A stretch of DNA of 39,468 bases from assembly GCF_004348455.1 (NCBI RefSeq), contig NZ_SMKA01000044.1:1-39468 (forward strand). The letters run 5' to 3'. A program made the translations under genes and the position numbers. The DNA is from Kribbella albertanoniae (GTDB taxonomy: Bacteria; Actinomycetota; Actinomycetes; Propionibacteriales; Kribbellaceae). The notes under the pieces were generated by a model. It did not search any database and had not been told where the DNA came from. It saw nothing but the letters and a program-made list of their open reading frames with translations. Shown one piece after another: positions 1 to 8,451 of this stretch (positions are counted from its first letter, which is position 1; every line of letters begins with the position of its first letter).

Positions 1-684
1 GTCAACGCCATCCCCGCCTCGATCACCCTCACCGACGCCCTCGCTCTCGAAGCCCGTCCACTAGGCGGCGCCGAAGTACCGGTCGGCGTCGGCGGCGACA
101 CCCTCGCCCTCCGCACCTTCGACGCCTACGAACACGGCCCCGGCATCGTCGTCATCGGCCCACCCCGCTCCGGCCGCAGCACAACCCTCCTCACCATGTC
201 CGCCTCCCTCCTCACCCGAGGCTGGCAACTAGCCGTCATCACCCCCCGCCGCAGCCCTCTCCGCGACTACCTAGGCACCGAAGGCGTAGCCGGCGTCTTC
301 GGAGCCGATGCCGACAGCAACGAAGTGGCCGCCGTCCTCGACACTCTCAAAACCCCCCACGCCATAGTCATCGACGACCTGGAACTCCTAGGCCAAGACA
401 CCCCCCTAGCCGAACTCCTGGAAGCCCGAGTAGCCCTACTCCGCGACACCGGCAACCTGGTCATAGCCGCCGGCACCTCCGGCGACCTCTCCTCCATGTA
501 CCGAGGCCCCGTAGTAGCCATGAAGAAATCCCGCTCCGGCATAGTCCTCAGCCCCGAAAAATACGACGACGCCGAACTCTTCGCCCTCAACCTCCCCCAA
601 GGCCTCCCCGCCGGCAACCCACCCGGCCGAGCCCTCCACATAACCAACGGCCAATACACCCGAATCCAAGTGGCCCTCCCGTGA
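1..684 (+). CDS. FtsK/SpoIIIE-type (EccC-like) ATPase, C-terminal part
   Basis: The reading frame is open from base 1, so the gene begins before the window and only its last 227 residues are seen. They form one P-loop domain: Walker A GPPRSGRST at visible residues 53-61 and a Walker B-like hydrophobic strand ending in Asp-Asp at 125-126. This is what the last ATPase domain of an FtsK/SpoIIIE or EccC protein looks like. In type VII secretion such proteins power export of WXG100 proteins at the membrane, and WXG-type genes lie downstream, which supports that role. The last codon overlaps the next gene in a GTGA junction, so the two are probably co-translated. Codon use is odd, with many CTA, ATA, GTA and CGA codons that largely stop at the gene end. 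A general FHA-FtsK protein outside a secretion locus is the alternative. Confidence 0.75.
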   Translation, partial: VNAIPASITLTDALALEARPLGGAEVPVGVGGDTLALRTFDAYEHGPGIVVIGPPRSGRSTTLLTMSASLLTRGWQLAVITPRRSPLRDYLGTEGVAGVFGADADSNEVAAVLDTLKTPHAIVIDDLELLGQDTPLAELLEARVALLRDTGNLVIAAGTSGDLSSMYRGPVVAMKKSRSGIVLSPEKYDDAELFALNLPQGLPAGNPPGRALHITNGQYTRIQVALP

Positions 685-2183
685 GCGCTGGCAAACGACG
701 TAAGGCCCTGCTGATCGGCCTCCCGTTAGTCCTGATAGTGGCCGGCGGCATCGCCGTCCGGGTTGTTCCGGACCGCTGGGCCGCACGCTGTGCGGCAGTC
801 AGTGACCGAATCCCGACGGACACCCTGCCATCGGTGCAGTTCCAGGCTCCCGACCAGTTCAAGCTCGGGACACCGGCTTGGAGCAAGCAGTGGTGGACCG
901 AGAGCCTGGCGGCGGCTGCGAAGAACCCCTCGGCGCTGGGCACATTTCGAGGTGCCCTGCGCATCGAAGGCGACGAACTGGACGGTGCCGCCGGGTCGTT
1001 CGGGGGCCGGGATATGGCCGGGGTGCGGGATACATGGCGTGGAAACGTCCTGCTCACGATGTACCCGGACGTCCATCCCGACGGCGTAGCTGTGCGGGTC
1101 AACCGATCCGCCGACGCCAAGGCGTGGGCCATCCCGGACCGCAGCAGCTCCGTAGATTTCCCTGCCGGGGGCGACCAGATGATCCTGGCGGACACACCGG
1201 CCGGCCGCGCACGCCTGGTCTCGATCAACCGCGACAGCGGAAAGACGACCTGGTGCCAAGAGCTTGGCGACCTGGGAGACCTCAACAGATTCGGTCCGGC
1301 GATCGCTTCCGTCCCAAGATCCGGCAGCCTCTTCCTCGCCGAGCCCACGTTGGCACGCTCCGAGGATTCGACCGTCATGATCAGCCGACGCAACCTGGCC
1401 GACGGAAAGCTGTTGTGGCGAGTGCCGGCCGCCGGCTTCCACCGTGTCGCGACGGTCGAGCCGTTCCAGGATCTGGTCCTGGTTGCCAGGACCGGACCGT
1501 CGCTCAGCAGCAACGACCGCTACCGGCAGTTCGGCGATAGTCCGCAACCGGCAGGCAACGTGGTCCAGGCCCGATCGGCCGCCGACGGCGGTATGCGCTG
1601 GACCTACGGCGGCCCGGACAAAAGCGGCTGGATGAACTCCATCGTCGGCATCGACGGGGAAACGGCGGTTGTCCTGTCCCAGCGCGATCAGAAGGTGTGG
1701 CAGGGCAACGTCCGAGATGAGCGCCTGCACCCCGAGGATGCTCTCCAGACCACGAGCCAACTCATCGGGTTAGGGGCCGATGGCAAGGAGCGGTGGCGCC
1801 AGGATCTCGGCAACAGGCTGTACTCGTGCCGAGGATTCGGTACGGCGATCGAAGCGGGCGTCGCCCTCAGCGTCGAGGGTGACTTCCACCAACCGTTCGA
1901 GAACCAGGTCCTGGTCGCCCGAGACAGCAGAACCGGAGCGATACGTTGGCGGACCCCGGTCGCGGATTACACCTTGGCCCCCGACTTCTGGGGCTACAGG
2001 CTGATCGGCGACCGGCTTCTGACCGGCTCCCAAGGCGAGAAGCTGATCTCGATCGACCTACGGACCGGCGCCATCGATCATCCTCTGGGCGAGAACACCC
2101 GGTATGGCGGTATCGCCATTGACGACCAGTCGGTCACGATCGATGCCTCCGGCCTCCTGCTGACTTTCGACCGTCCGCGCTGA
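681..2183 (+). CDS. Membrane-anchored PQQ-like beta-propeller protein
   Basis: This 500-residue protein starts at a GTG that overlaps the stop of the FtsK-like gene by four bases. Residues about 8-28 form one transmembrane helix with a basic N-terminus, so the rest should lie outside the cell. The outer part has repeated Trp-rich blades typical of PQQ-like (BamB-type) beta-propellers, for example TTWCQELG, KLLWRV, RWTYGGPDKSGW, KERWRQDL and AIRWRTP. PQQ binding itself is not implied; such propellers commonly serve as protein-binding scaffolds. It is clearly related to the protein at 3045-4886, sharing the order of blades and two Cys positions (just after the membrane helix and in the WC motif). 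It contains two rare TTA leucine codons (726 and 1770). Coupling to the ATPase gene suggests a role with the secretion machinery; this is inference. Confidence 0.8.
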   Translation: MSAGKRRKALLIGLPLVLIVAGGIAVRVVPDRWAARCAAVSDRIPTDTLPSVQFQAPDQFKLGTPAWSKQWWTESLAAAAKNPSALGTFRGALRIEGDELDGAAGSFGGRDMAGVRDTWRGNVLLTMYPDVHPDGVAVRVNRSADAKAWAIPDRSSSVDFPAGGDQMILADTPAGRARLVSINRDSGKTTWCQELGDLGDLNRFGPAIASVPRSGSLFLAEPTLARSEDSTVMISRRNLADGKLLWRVPAAGFHRVATVEPFQDLVLVARTGPSLSSNDRYRQFGDSPQPAGNVVQARSAADGGMRWTYGGPDKSGWMNSIVGIDGETAVVLSQRDQKVWQGNVRDERLHPEDALQTTSQLIGLGADGKERWRQDLGNRLYSCRGFGTAIEAGVALSVEGDFHQPFENQVLVARDSRTGAIRWRTPVADYTLAPDFWGYRLIGDRLLTGSQGEKLISIDLRTGAIDHPLGENTRYGGIAIDDQSVTIDASGLLLTFDRPR

Positions 2184-2197
2184 GCCCAACCCATGCT

Positions 2198-2839
2198 TTA
2201 CGGCTCGGGCCATCCCCCGCTGGCGCATGCGGACTGGGCACCGTCGTCAACTGCTACGACCCGCCATTGGCCGCGCTCATTGGTGATCAGTGGCAGCATG
2301 TCGACCCGCGGATGGGCCACGACATCCGGATCGGGATGCAGCGTCCCGTCGGGCCGGACGATCCGCAGGCCGGACTGATCCTGACAACCTGTCGGCCGTC
2401 TCGCATCAGATCTGATCGTAATCTCGAGTTCGCCACCCACGCGGACCTTGTCGGCCTTGTGGTCAGCGATGTACCCACGAAGACTCCTCAGCGCATCGTC
2501 CGTCGCGACCTTCGCCAACTGGGGATCCTCCACGTACGTGGCGAGCCCTTTGTAGTACGCACGGATGTAAGTGACCCAGGCCCGGATCGCCAGCTCCTCG
2601 TCATTGACCGCCTGCCGCTCTGGCCGATGAACAGTCAGCCTGAGCTTGCCGAACTGGTCAACGGTGACCGTAGGCACGGTTGCCGGAGTCAACGCTGCCT
2701 GCGGCTCAGACGGCATCGACTGCGACGCCTCGGTGCGTGACGGTGATTCGTAGCCATCACGGCCGTCGCCTTGGCACCCGGCCAGAGCCACCCAAACTAC
2801 TGCCAGCGCAGCAATCCGCCGCGTACCGTGCACCGTCAT
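2198..2839 (-). CDS. Putative secreted lipoprotein, NTF2-like pattern
   Basis: The start is the ATG at 2839 because GGGGAG sits seven bases before it; the open frame continues upstream but antisense to the next gene. The 213-residue product has a short basic N-terminus, a hydrophobic stretch and the lipobox LAGC (Cys at about residue 22), so it should be lipid-anchored outside the membrane. A low-complexity Ser/Pro/Thr linker follows, then helices (AIRAWVTYIRAYYKGLATYV) and beta-rich sequence with two further Cys residues that could form a disulfide. The pattern resembles NTF2-like actinobacterial lipoproteins and resembles the lipoprotein at 9668-10237. Its gene is convergent with the 681-2183 propeller gene and divergent from the second propeller. 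No enzymatic function is recognised. Confidence 0.75.
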   Translation of the reverse strand: MTVHGTRRIAALAVVWVALAGCQGDGRDGYESPSRTEASQSMPSEPQAALTPATVPTVTVDQFGKLRLTVHRPERQAVNDEELAIRAWVTYIRAYYKGLATYVEDPQLAKVATDDALRSLRGYIADHKADKVRVGGELEITIRSDARRPTGCQDQSGLRIVRPDGTLHPDPDVVAHPRVDMLPLITNERGQWRVVAVDDGAQSACASGGWPEP

Positions 2840-3044
2840 CCTGAGCTCCCCAAAGCCGTGCGGCCCAGCACACAGGGCCAGGTAACGCTGACACTGTACG
2901 TCGATAGGGTTGCTACTTTGCGTTCGGTAGCTCGGTTCGCGATGCCACGGGGGAGACCACGATACGAGTAAGTCTGACGACCAGGAGTCGATCCAGCGTC
3001 GGTACCATCGCGCCAAGATTGCCGGTCGCGTTCTCGCGGCGACG

Positions 3045-4886
3045 GTGCTTCTCGCGCTGATGGTGCTGCCGTGGCTGGAGATCTCAGGCGAGCGTGCGAC
3101 CGACCCGCGCGAAGTCTTTCGCGGACTCCAGATACTCAGCTCGGTCCGCGACCAGGTCGAAACGACGTATCTGAGTGCCAGTGCACAATCGCTGGTTCTC
3201 GGATACCTGGTATTTGCGTTCGCATGTCTGCTGTCGCCGGTGAGTCTGACGGGGGTGATCAGCAGCATCGCCGGTACGGCGACCACCGCAGCGCTCCTGA
3301 TGGCGATCGATCCCCTCCACGAAGCTTCCTGGCGGTTCGGGCCATTGGTAGCCGTCGTCCTGTGGATCACGACAGTCGTGGTCGCAGTCATCGGCTGGTC
3401 GTCCGAGCCACGTGAAGTCGTCCGGAGCGCCCGCAAGCGCCGATTCGCGCTGGTGACCGCTGCAGCTGTCACGCTGGCAGCTGCCTCGTTCGGCGGGGTC
3501 AGCGGCTGGGACGCGTGGAAGCACCGCTGCTCGGCGCAGGTTGCGCAGACACCGGACGCAAGCCTGCAGACGATCCACACCGAGCCGGTCGACCGGGCCG
3601 ACTTGCGCCCGATCGAGGCGAGCAACGACCTGTTCAGCAATCCTCAAGGCGCTCGGGCCGTGCTGGCATCGGCACGCGAGCCCGGCGGTGGATTCCGCCC
3701 GGCGAGCCAGGTTTTCGTCGCCAACCGCAGCGATCAGTCGGCGGTGCCGACTGGCTACCTCAACGATGATCCGGTCGTCTCAGTCTGGCGTAGAGGAGGC
3801 CCGTCCAGGTCGGTGGCCGTCTTGGACCGGACCACCGGTCGCGCCCGGTGGGGACGAGCCAACGTCGAGGGCGCTGTTCCTGGGCGGAAAGTCCCTGGCC
3901 AGTTGACGACGTCGCAGTTGGGATCGCGCCCGCTCGCGGCGTCCTTCGCCGCGGCCGACGGCGAACTCGAGTGGTGCACCTGGATCGGGAAGGGGACGCT
4001 GACCGAGGACCGCTCGATGTTCTACTCCTCCTTGTCCGCGGACAAGGAGTTGTACGTCGTCCGCGGGCCGGTCGAGGACCCCGACAATCCTTACAAGCGG
4101 CCGAGTGACCCGAGTGTGCTGCTGGCCCGGATCGACGCCCGCTCGGGCGAGGTCGCCTGGGAAGAATCAGTCTCCGGTGTCAACGCCGTGGGTGCGCTGG
4201 AGATCTTCGGCGAGCAGATCCTGCTCAGCCGTGTCAACCCTGGCCCCGGCTGGCCCCGGACTCTGCAAGTTGGGTCGGACTCGTCCGCGGGCAGTCTCGT
4301 CGCGCGATCGACATCGACCGGCGACGCGGCCTGGACCTACGCCGGTCCCGACCGTTCCCGCTGGGTGGTCAACGCCGTCGGCGTCCACGACGACACCGCG
4401 CTGGTCGTGGCCCGTGGATTGACGACCGACCTGAAGGGTGCATCGGACGACGGCCGTTTCCGGAGCTGGCTGATCGGTCTCGACGGGAACGGGAAGGAAC
4501 GCTGGCGCCACGATCTGCGAGGCACTGCCACTGACAAACTCGCCGACGCCACGAGACTTGCCGGCGACGCTGTTCTCACGGTGGAAAGTACCTGGAAAGA
4601 ACCGGCCCAGCGTCTCGTCGCGCGTGAGATCGCGACCGGGAAAGCGCGATGGACCCGCAGCACCGGCTCCTCTCTGTCTGACATCGACCTGGAGAGATCC
4701 GCCGTCATCGGCAACCAACTCGTCGTCGCTGTGCAGGGAAACGAGGGTGGGCTGCTGGCGATCGACCTGGCTACGGGCAGGGAACAGACCATCATTGCCA
4801 CCGGCGGCGTGCAGTCCGTCGTCGCCTCGGACAAGTCGATCACCTTCGCAGCCGAGGGCCTCGTCATCACTCTTGACCGCGCCTGA
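3045..4886 (+). CDS. Polytopic membrane protein with PQQ-like beta-propeller
   Basis: From the GTG at 3045 the product has 613 residues, but this start probably cuts into the first membrane helix. The frame is open back to 2931 and encodes a basic segment (QRRYHRAKIAGRVLAATVLL) that would complete that helix, yet no ATG, GTG or TTG lies there. About four transmembrane helices fill the first 165 residues. Then comes a propeller paralogous to the 681-2183 protein: the blades AAWTYAGPDRSRW and LIGLDGNGKERWRHDL match it closely, as do the C-terminus and the Cys positions after the last helix and in EWC. The propeller should lie outside the cell. The gene is 24 bases upstream of a WXG-like gene and is likely co-transcribed with it. 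Confidence 0.78.
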   Translation: MLLALMVLPWLEISGERATDPREVFRGLQILSSVRDQVETTYLSASAQSLVLGYLVFAFACLLSPVSLTGVISSIAGTATTAALLMAIDPLHEASWRFGPLVAVVLWITTVVVAVIGWSSEPREVVRSARKRRFALVTAAAVTLAAASFGGVSGWDAWKHRCSAQVAQTPDASLQTIHTEPVDRADLRPIEASNDLFSNPQGARAVLASAREPGGGFRPASQVFVANRSDQSAVPTGYLNDDPVVSVWRRGGPSRSVAVLDRTTGRARWGRANVEGAVPGRKVPGQLTTSQLGSRPLAASFAAADGELEWCTWIGKGTLTEDRSMFYSSLSADKELYVVRGPVEDPDNPYKRPSDPSVLLARIDARSGEVAWEESVSGVNAVGALEIFGEQILLSRVNPGPGWPRTLQVGSDSSAGSLVARSTSTGDAAWTYAGPDRSRWVVNAVGVHDDTALVVARGLTTDLKGASDDGRFRSWLIGLDGNGKERWRHDLRGTATDKLADATRLAGDAVLTVESTWKEPAQRLVAREIATGKARWTRSTGSSLSDIDLERSAVIGNQLVVAVQGNEGGLLAIDLATGREQTIIATGGVQSVVASDKSITFAAEGLVITLDRA

Positions 4887-4910
4887 ACAACCACCTCTGT
4901 TTGCAGGAAC

Positions 4911-5267
4911 GTGCAGTGTGCCCCGATGGACAAGACGGGTGCGCCGCTCGCGCCTTACGATGGCTGGATGGGGAATGTGCCGCATCCGCTGCGTACCTAC
5001 CTGCTGGAGCTGCAGAAATCTGTTCAGGGTGTGCAGCAGCAGTTGACCGGCAAGCTGGATCGGCCGCACAAGAATTTTGCCGCGGGCAACATCTGGGCCG
5101 GTCCGACGGCCGATCGATGGGGGACCCGTCTCAGCGACCAGCGGACGTCGTACAACACCGAGCTGAACAGACTCGGCAACGAGGTCGCGGAGCGCCTGGC
5201 GAAGACCCCTGCCACCTGCACCGAGGAAGAAGCCACGGACTGGAAGCGGAGGCTGGGTCTTGCCTGA
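4911..5267 (+). CDS. WXG-like small helical protein, type VII secretion candidate
   Basis: This 118-residue protein has two predicted amphipathic helices around a WAG turn (NIWAGPTADRW), matching the helix-WXG-helix plan of ESAT-6/CFP-10-type type VII secretion substrates. It has no signal peptide, which also fits. The start is uncertain. GTG at 4911 has AGGA only two bases before it, whereas ATG at 4926, five codons later, has no ribosome binding site at a good distance. The stop codon overlaps the next gene by eight bases. That gene encodes a much larger protein with helical N-terminal sequence, so the pair may act as chaperone or partner and cargo. The assignment rests on the motif and neighbours, not on strong sequence recognition. 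Confidence 0.65.
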   Translation: MQCAPMDKTGAPLAPYDGWMGNVPHPLRTYLLELQKSVQGVQQQLTGKLDRPHKNFAAGNIWAGPTADRWGTRLSDQRTSYNTELNRLGNEVAERLAKTPATCTEEEATDWKRRLGLA

Positions 5268-7149
5268 ACCACGAGAGGGCAACCTCGTCGGGATCGACCC
5301 GGTCGCGTTCAAGGCGATGAACACCGACCTGGCGAAGGTCAAGGCACTGATCGACGCCAACCTACCGAAGCTTCGCACCGCGTTCGCCAAGATCGAGCTG
5401 CAGACCGGCCGCATCGAACGTCTGGCCGCCGTCAGCCGCTGGATCGACTCCGAAATGCCCATGCTGCAACGCCGCCAACTCCTGGCCCAGCAACTCCAGA
5501 AGGAAGCACTGCAGTTCGGTGTCTCCCAGCCCATGGTCCGCAGCGAATCGACTGGCAACTTCGCCACCACCGAAGCTGCCGTCGCCCGAGCCAAGGCACT
5601 GGCCGCGCAATACAAGGAGGGCGAACTACCCGCTGCGGTCTGGGACGAGGTGATGCAGAACCAGCACGACCCGGACTTCGCCGAAGCCTTCGTCAAAGCG
5701 ATCGGTCCGGAAGCGGCTCGACTGCTGGGCGCTTCCACCGGTAACCCGGAAGCCTGGAACGACAGGAACGATCCAGCTGCTGCCGGACGGTACGTCGCGC
5801 TGGCAAATCTGTTCGCGACGGCGAGTCACCGTGGTGTGATCACCGACGACTGGCTCGACAAATTCCCCGGCCTGGTCGATCTCATGCGCCATGGCACGTG
5901 GAACAACGGCGTCCTGGTCCGCGCCGGGCAACGCGCGCTGGACTCGTTGCAGGTGATGCCGGGCAATAACAAGCGGACGGCCGAGGTTCTCACCATCGTC
6001 GCTCGGTCACCGATCGCGGCCGCCCAGCTGTATGCTTCCAGGCTCGAGATCCTCCAGCGGATGATGCAGGGCGAGCTGGCCGGCTGGACTTCTACCTCGG
6101 ATCCTGCTCTCGGTGACCCGCTCGGCAAGTTCCTCACTGCGGCGACAGTCGACGCCCGGAAGCAGTACGAGGGACTTCGTACCTCGGCAACGTGGCCCAA
6201 CCCGACCGACGAGCTCGTTCGCAACATGCTTCTGAGCCTCAAGGATCGTCCAGGACAGACGCCGTTCGCCGGTGTACAGAAGGCCTACACCGCGATCGTG
6301 ACCGAGTATTTCGACGATCTCTACCAGTCCGTCTCCGGACCCATGGTGCCGAAGTACTTCGCCGACGGCGATCCTGGACGGCAAGGTGTGGAAGCGCCGA
6401 GAGAGGCTTGGAGTGCGATTGTCCAGCAGGCGATGTGGAACCCCGAGTACGCAGCTGCGCTCAGCCTCTTCTTCCAGGCCAAGTACCAGGAGAAGTCCCA
6501 GGCGATCGATGCGTTGACTCCGAGGAAAGGGGCAACCGCGCAGACCAGCCTGTGGAACTGGCATAACGGTCAGTTCAGAGGATGGTTCACGCTGCGAATC
6601 GCTGTCCTCAGGCAGCAGAAGAAAGATGAGGTTGCCGCATACAACGCCAAGGTGCAGGAATACACCGGATACATCATCGACACAGCGTCTGCGGGAGCCC
6701 TCGCAGGCGGCGGCGTGTCCGGCGTCACGACTGCGGCAGGTAAAACCATCAGCGGTCTGTTCAAGAGCTCCACTGTCACTGACATCAAGGGCCTGGTGGC
6801 CAGCTGGTTCGAGCGCGAGGTCGAGAAAGACACTCTGAAGACAGAATGGGCGACCGACTCCAGTGCTTGGCAGGTCAAGGCCCGCGATCTGCTGAAGACT
6901 CCAGCTGAACCTGTTACGGATGCGTCTGGACACGTATGGACCGGCGATCCAGGACGCTACGAGAAGATGTACGGCGCGAAGTTCACGACCGGAAGCGAAA
7001 GCGCACCGTTTCTCGACGTCGCATCGATGTCTCCTGCTGGTCGCCGTGCCTTCGCCGCCTGGTTGGAGGATCCGGCGGTTCAACAGGCAATTTGGAGTCG
7101 GGCCAGCCCGGAGCTGGGCGGTTACCAAGCCTCGATATCAGGTGGGTAG
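5260..7149 (+). CDS. Large protein of unknown function, putative type VII secretion cargo
   Basis: The TTG at 5260 is chosen because GGAGG lies seven bases upstream and the frame overlaps the end of the WXG-like gene. The product has 629 residues and no signal peptide. The first 110 residues are strongly helical (IDANLPKLRTAFAKIELQT) and resemble the helical heads of WXG/LXG-type substrates. The middle is helical and rich in Trp and charged residues. Residues about 470-495 are a Gly/Ala-rich hydrophobic stretch (TASAGALAGGGVSGVTTAAG) of the kind found before toxin domains or acting as membrane-inserting segments. I recognise no catalytic motif in the last 130 residues. It may belong to the large uncharacterised actinobacterial families found beside WXG100 genes, but this was not verified. 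Its stop overlaps the end of the convergent gene by 12 bases. Confidence 0.7.
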   Translation: MPEPREGNLVGIDPVAFKAMNTDLAKVKALIDANLPKLRTAFAKIELQTGRIERLAAVSRWIDSEMPMLQRRQLLAQQLQKEALQFGVSQPMVRSESTGNFATTEAAVARAKALAAQYKEGELPAAVWDEVMQNQHDPDFAEAFVKAIGPEAARLLGASTGNPEAWNDRNDPAAAGRYVALANLFATASHRGVITDDWLDKFPGLVDLMRHGTWNNGVLVRAGQRALDSLQVMPGNNKRTAEVLTIVARSPIAAAQLYASRLEILQRMMQGELAGWTSTSDPALGDPLGKFLTAATVDARKQYEGLRTSATWPNPTDELVRNMLLSLKDRPGQTPFAGVQKAYTAIVTEYFDDLYQSVSGPMVPKYFADGDPGRQGVEAPREAWSAIVQQAMWNPEYAAALSLFFQAKYQEKSQAIDALTPRKGATAQTSLWNWHNGQFRGWFTLRIAVLRQQKKDEVAAYNAKVQEYTGYIIDTASAGALAGGGVSGVTTAAGKTISGLFKSSTVTDIKGLVASWFEREVEKDTLKTEWATDSSAWQVKARDLLKTPAEPVTDASGHVWTGDPGRYEKMYGAKFTTGSESAPFLDVASMSPAGRRAFAAWLEDPAVQQAIWSRASPELGGYQASISGG

Positions 7150-8367
7150 TGAAAGCCGGCCGATCAGTGAGCGACCATTCCGAGCTGTCACGAGCAGGTA
7201 GATGTTTCCAGCACCGACCGCGGCATTCTGCACTGGCCAGCCTGCGGTGGTCAAGGATCCGTCAGGTTGGACGAGACGGACCATCTTCTGAGTGTCCTGC
7301 CCGTCGTTGATCTGCAATGCGGATTCCACGATCGCAGACTGATCCGCCGTGTATTGGCCCTTCCAGTGGAACGCAGCCGGAATCTGGCGACGGTTCTCCG
7401 GCGGATTCACCGTGATGGGCATCGCGATGTACCCGCGGTCGAAGCTGATCCCGGTCCCCGCAGTGAACAGCGGGTGAGCGTCTGCAGCATCACCATCGCG
7501 GGCGAAAGGTTTCTCGCCGGGGTTGGCAGCGCCGGGATCGCGGCGTCGGGCAACCCCTCGCACGGTCCCATCGGACGAGAACGCCAAGACGCCGCCTTCG
7601 GCCTGTGCATAGATCGTTCCGTCGTCGCCGGAGGCCAGGCTGTTCAGTTGGAAATCGCCGGGGAGTGGCCAGTCGAGCGACTTGGTGCCGTTGGGCGGCG
7701 ACACAGAACCCGGTATCGCCTGGCCGAACGCCTCCTCGCTCCGATACGGCACGGCCTGCCCGGCGATGGTCTCGACCTTCCCTGACATGACGCGCCGAAG
7801 AAGTCCCATTGCTTGGTTCTGGGCACGGAAGTCGCGCACCTCGCCGTAAACAAGGTTGCCATCTGCATCGACTGTGATCCCGCCGATGTCGTCTGCCGGT
7901 CCAAGCGCTGTTCCGCCGTCGGCGGTCGCGCCCGCGTGTCCGTTCCCGACGATGCGTGTGGCTTGTCCGGTCGGGCTGATCTTCGAGACCATCCCGACGC
8001 CCTTACCCGAGTGAGAGACGTACATGGTGCCGTCCTGGGCGACGGCGAGTTGGGACGCGTCAGTGATCTTCGGATCGACGAGGATCCGATGCGCGGCACC
8101 ATCCGGCGCGAATGCCCAGATACTGACCCGGTCCTCGTCGTTGACCAGCAGTCTGACCGTTCCGTCGCGCCCGATCTCCAGGTCGCTCGTATTGCCGGTG
8201 AGCGCCAGGTCTAGGGCCTTGGTGGCGTCGGGATTGGTGCCGCCGCCGGCGATGATCTGGACTTGTTGGCCGTCGTCCTGCTTCTTGTCCTGGTCGGTGC
8301 AAGCGGTGAGGGCCAGGGTGGCGGTCAGGCAGATGATCGCGGTTCGGCGCCAGGTCATGGCGGTCAT
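7138..8367 (-). CDS. NHL-type beta-propeller lipoprotein
   Basis: ATG at 8367 is supported by GGGAG seven bases upstream; a second ATG three codons later is less well placed. The 409-residue product carries a signal peptide with lipobox LTAC (Cys at about residue 23), followed by a charged linker. It then has repeated blades such as IGRDGTVRLLVND, LAVAQDGTMYVSHSGKG, ITVDADGNLVYGEV and LASGDDGTIYAQAEGG. These G-x-(L/I)-Y/V repeats are typical of NHL/SMP-30-like propellers that form binding surfaces or lactonases. No metal-site residues can be assigned. It should sit on the outer face of the membrane. It is the third propeller protein within 8.4 kb and lies downstream of a WXG100 gene, separated by a strong hairpin, so it may have its own transcript. 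Confidence 0.8.
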   Translation of the reverse strand: MTAMTWRRTAIICLTATLALTACTDQDKKQDDGQQVQIIAGGGTNPDATKALDLALTGNTSDLEIGRDGTVRLLVNDEDRVSIWAFAPDGAAHRILVDPKITDASQLAVAQDGTMYVSHSGKGVGMVSKISPTGQATRIVGNGHAGATADGGTALGPADDIGGITVDADGNLVYGEVRDFRAQNQAMGLLRRVMSGKVETIAGQAVPYRSEEAFGQAIPGSVSPPNGTKSLDWPLPGDFQLNSLASGDDGTIYAQAEGGVLAFSSDGTVRGVARRRDPGAANPGEKPFARDGDAADAHPLFTAGTGISFDRGYIAMPITVNPPENRRQIPAAFHWKGQYTADQSAIVESALQINDGQDTQKMVRLVQPDGSLTTAGWPVQNAAVGAGNIYLLVTARNGRSLIGRLSLPT

Positions 8368-8408
8368 GCTAGTTCTCCCGGGGGTGTGGCTCTTGGTGGG
8401 GAGTACGG

Positions 8409-8441
8409 CGAAGCCGGCCAGCGTGGGGCTGGCCGGCTTCG
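8409..8441 (-). terminator. Strong hairpin after the WXG100 gene
   Basis: Bases 8409-8422 (CGAAGCCGGCCAGC) pair perfectly with 8428-8441 around a five-base loop, giving a 14-bp GC-rich stem. It starts 11 bases after the stop codon of the minus-strand WXG100 gene and lies before the lipoprotein gene at 8367. There is no U-tract, so it may be a processing or mRNA-stabilising element rather than a full terminator. Confidence 0.65.
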
Positions 8442-8451
8442 GAACGATGGT

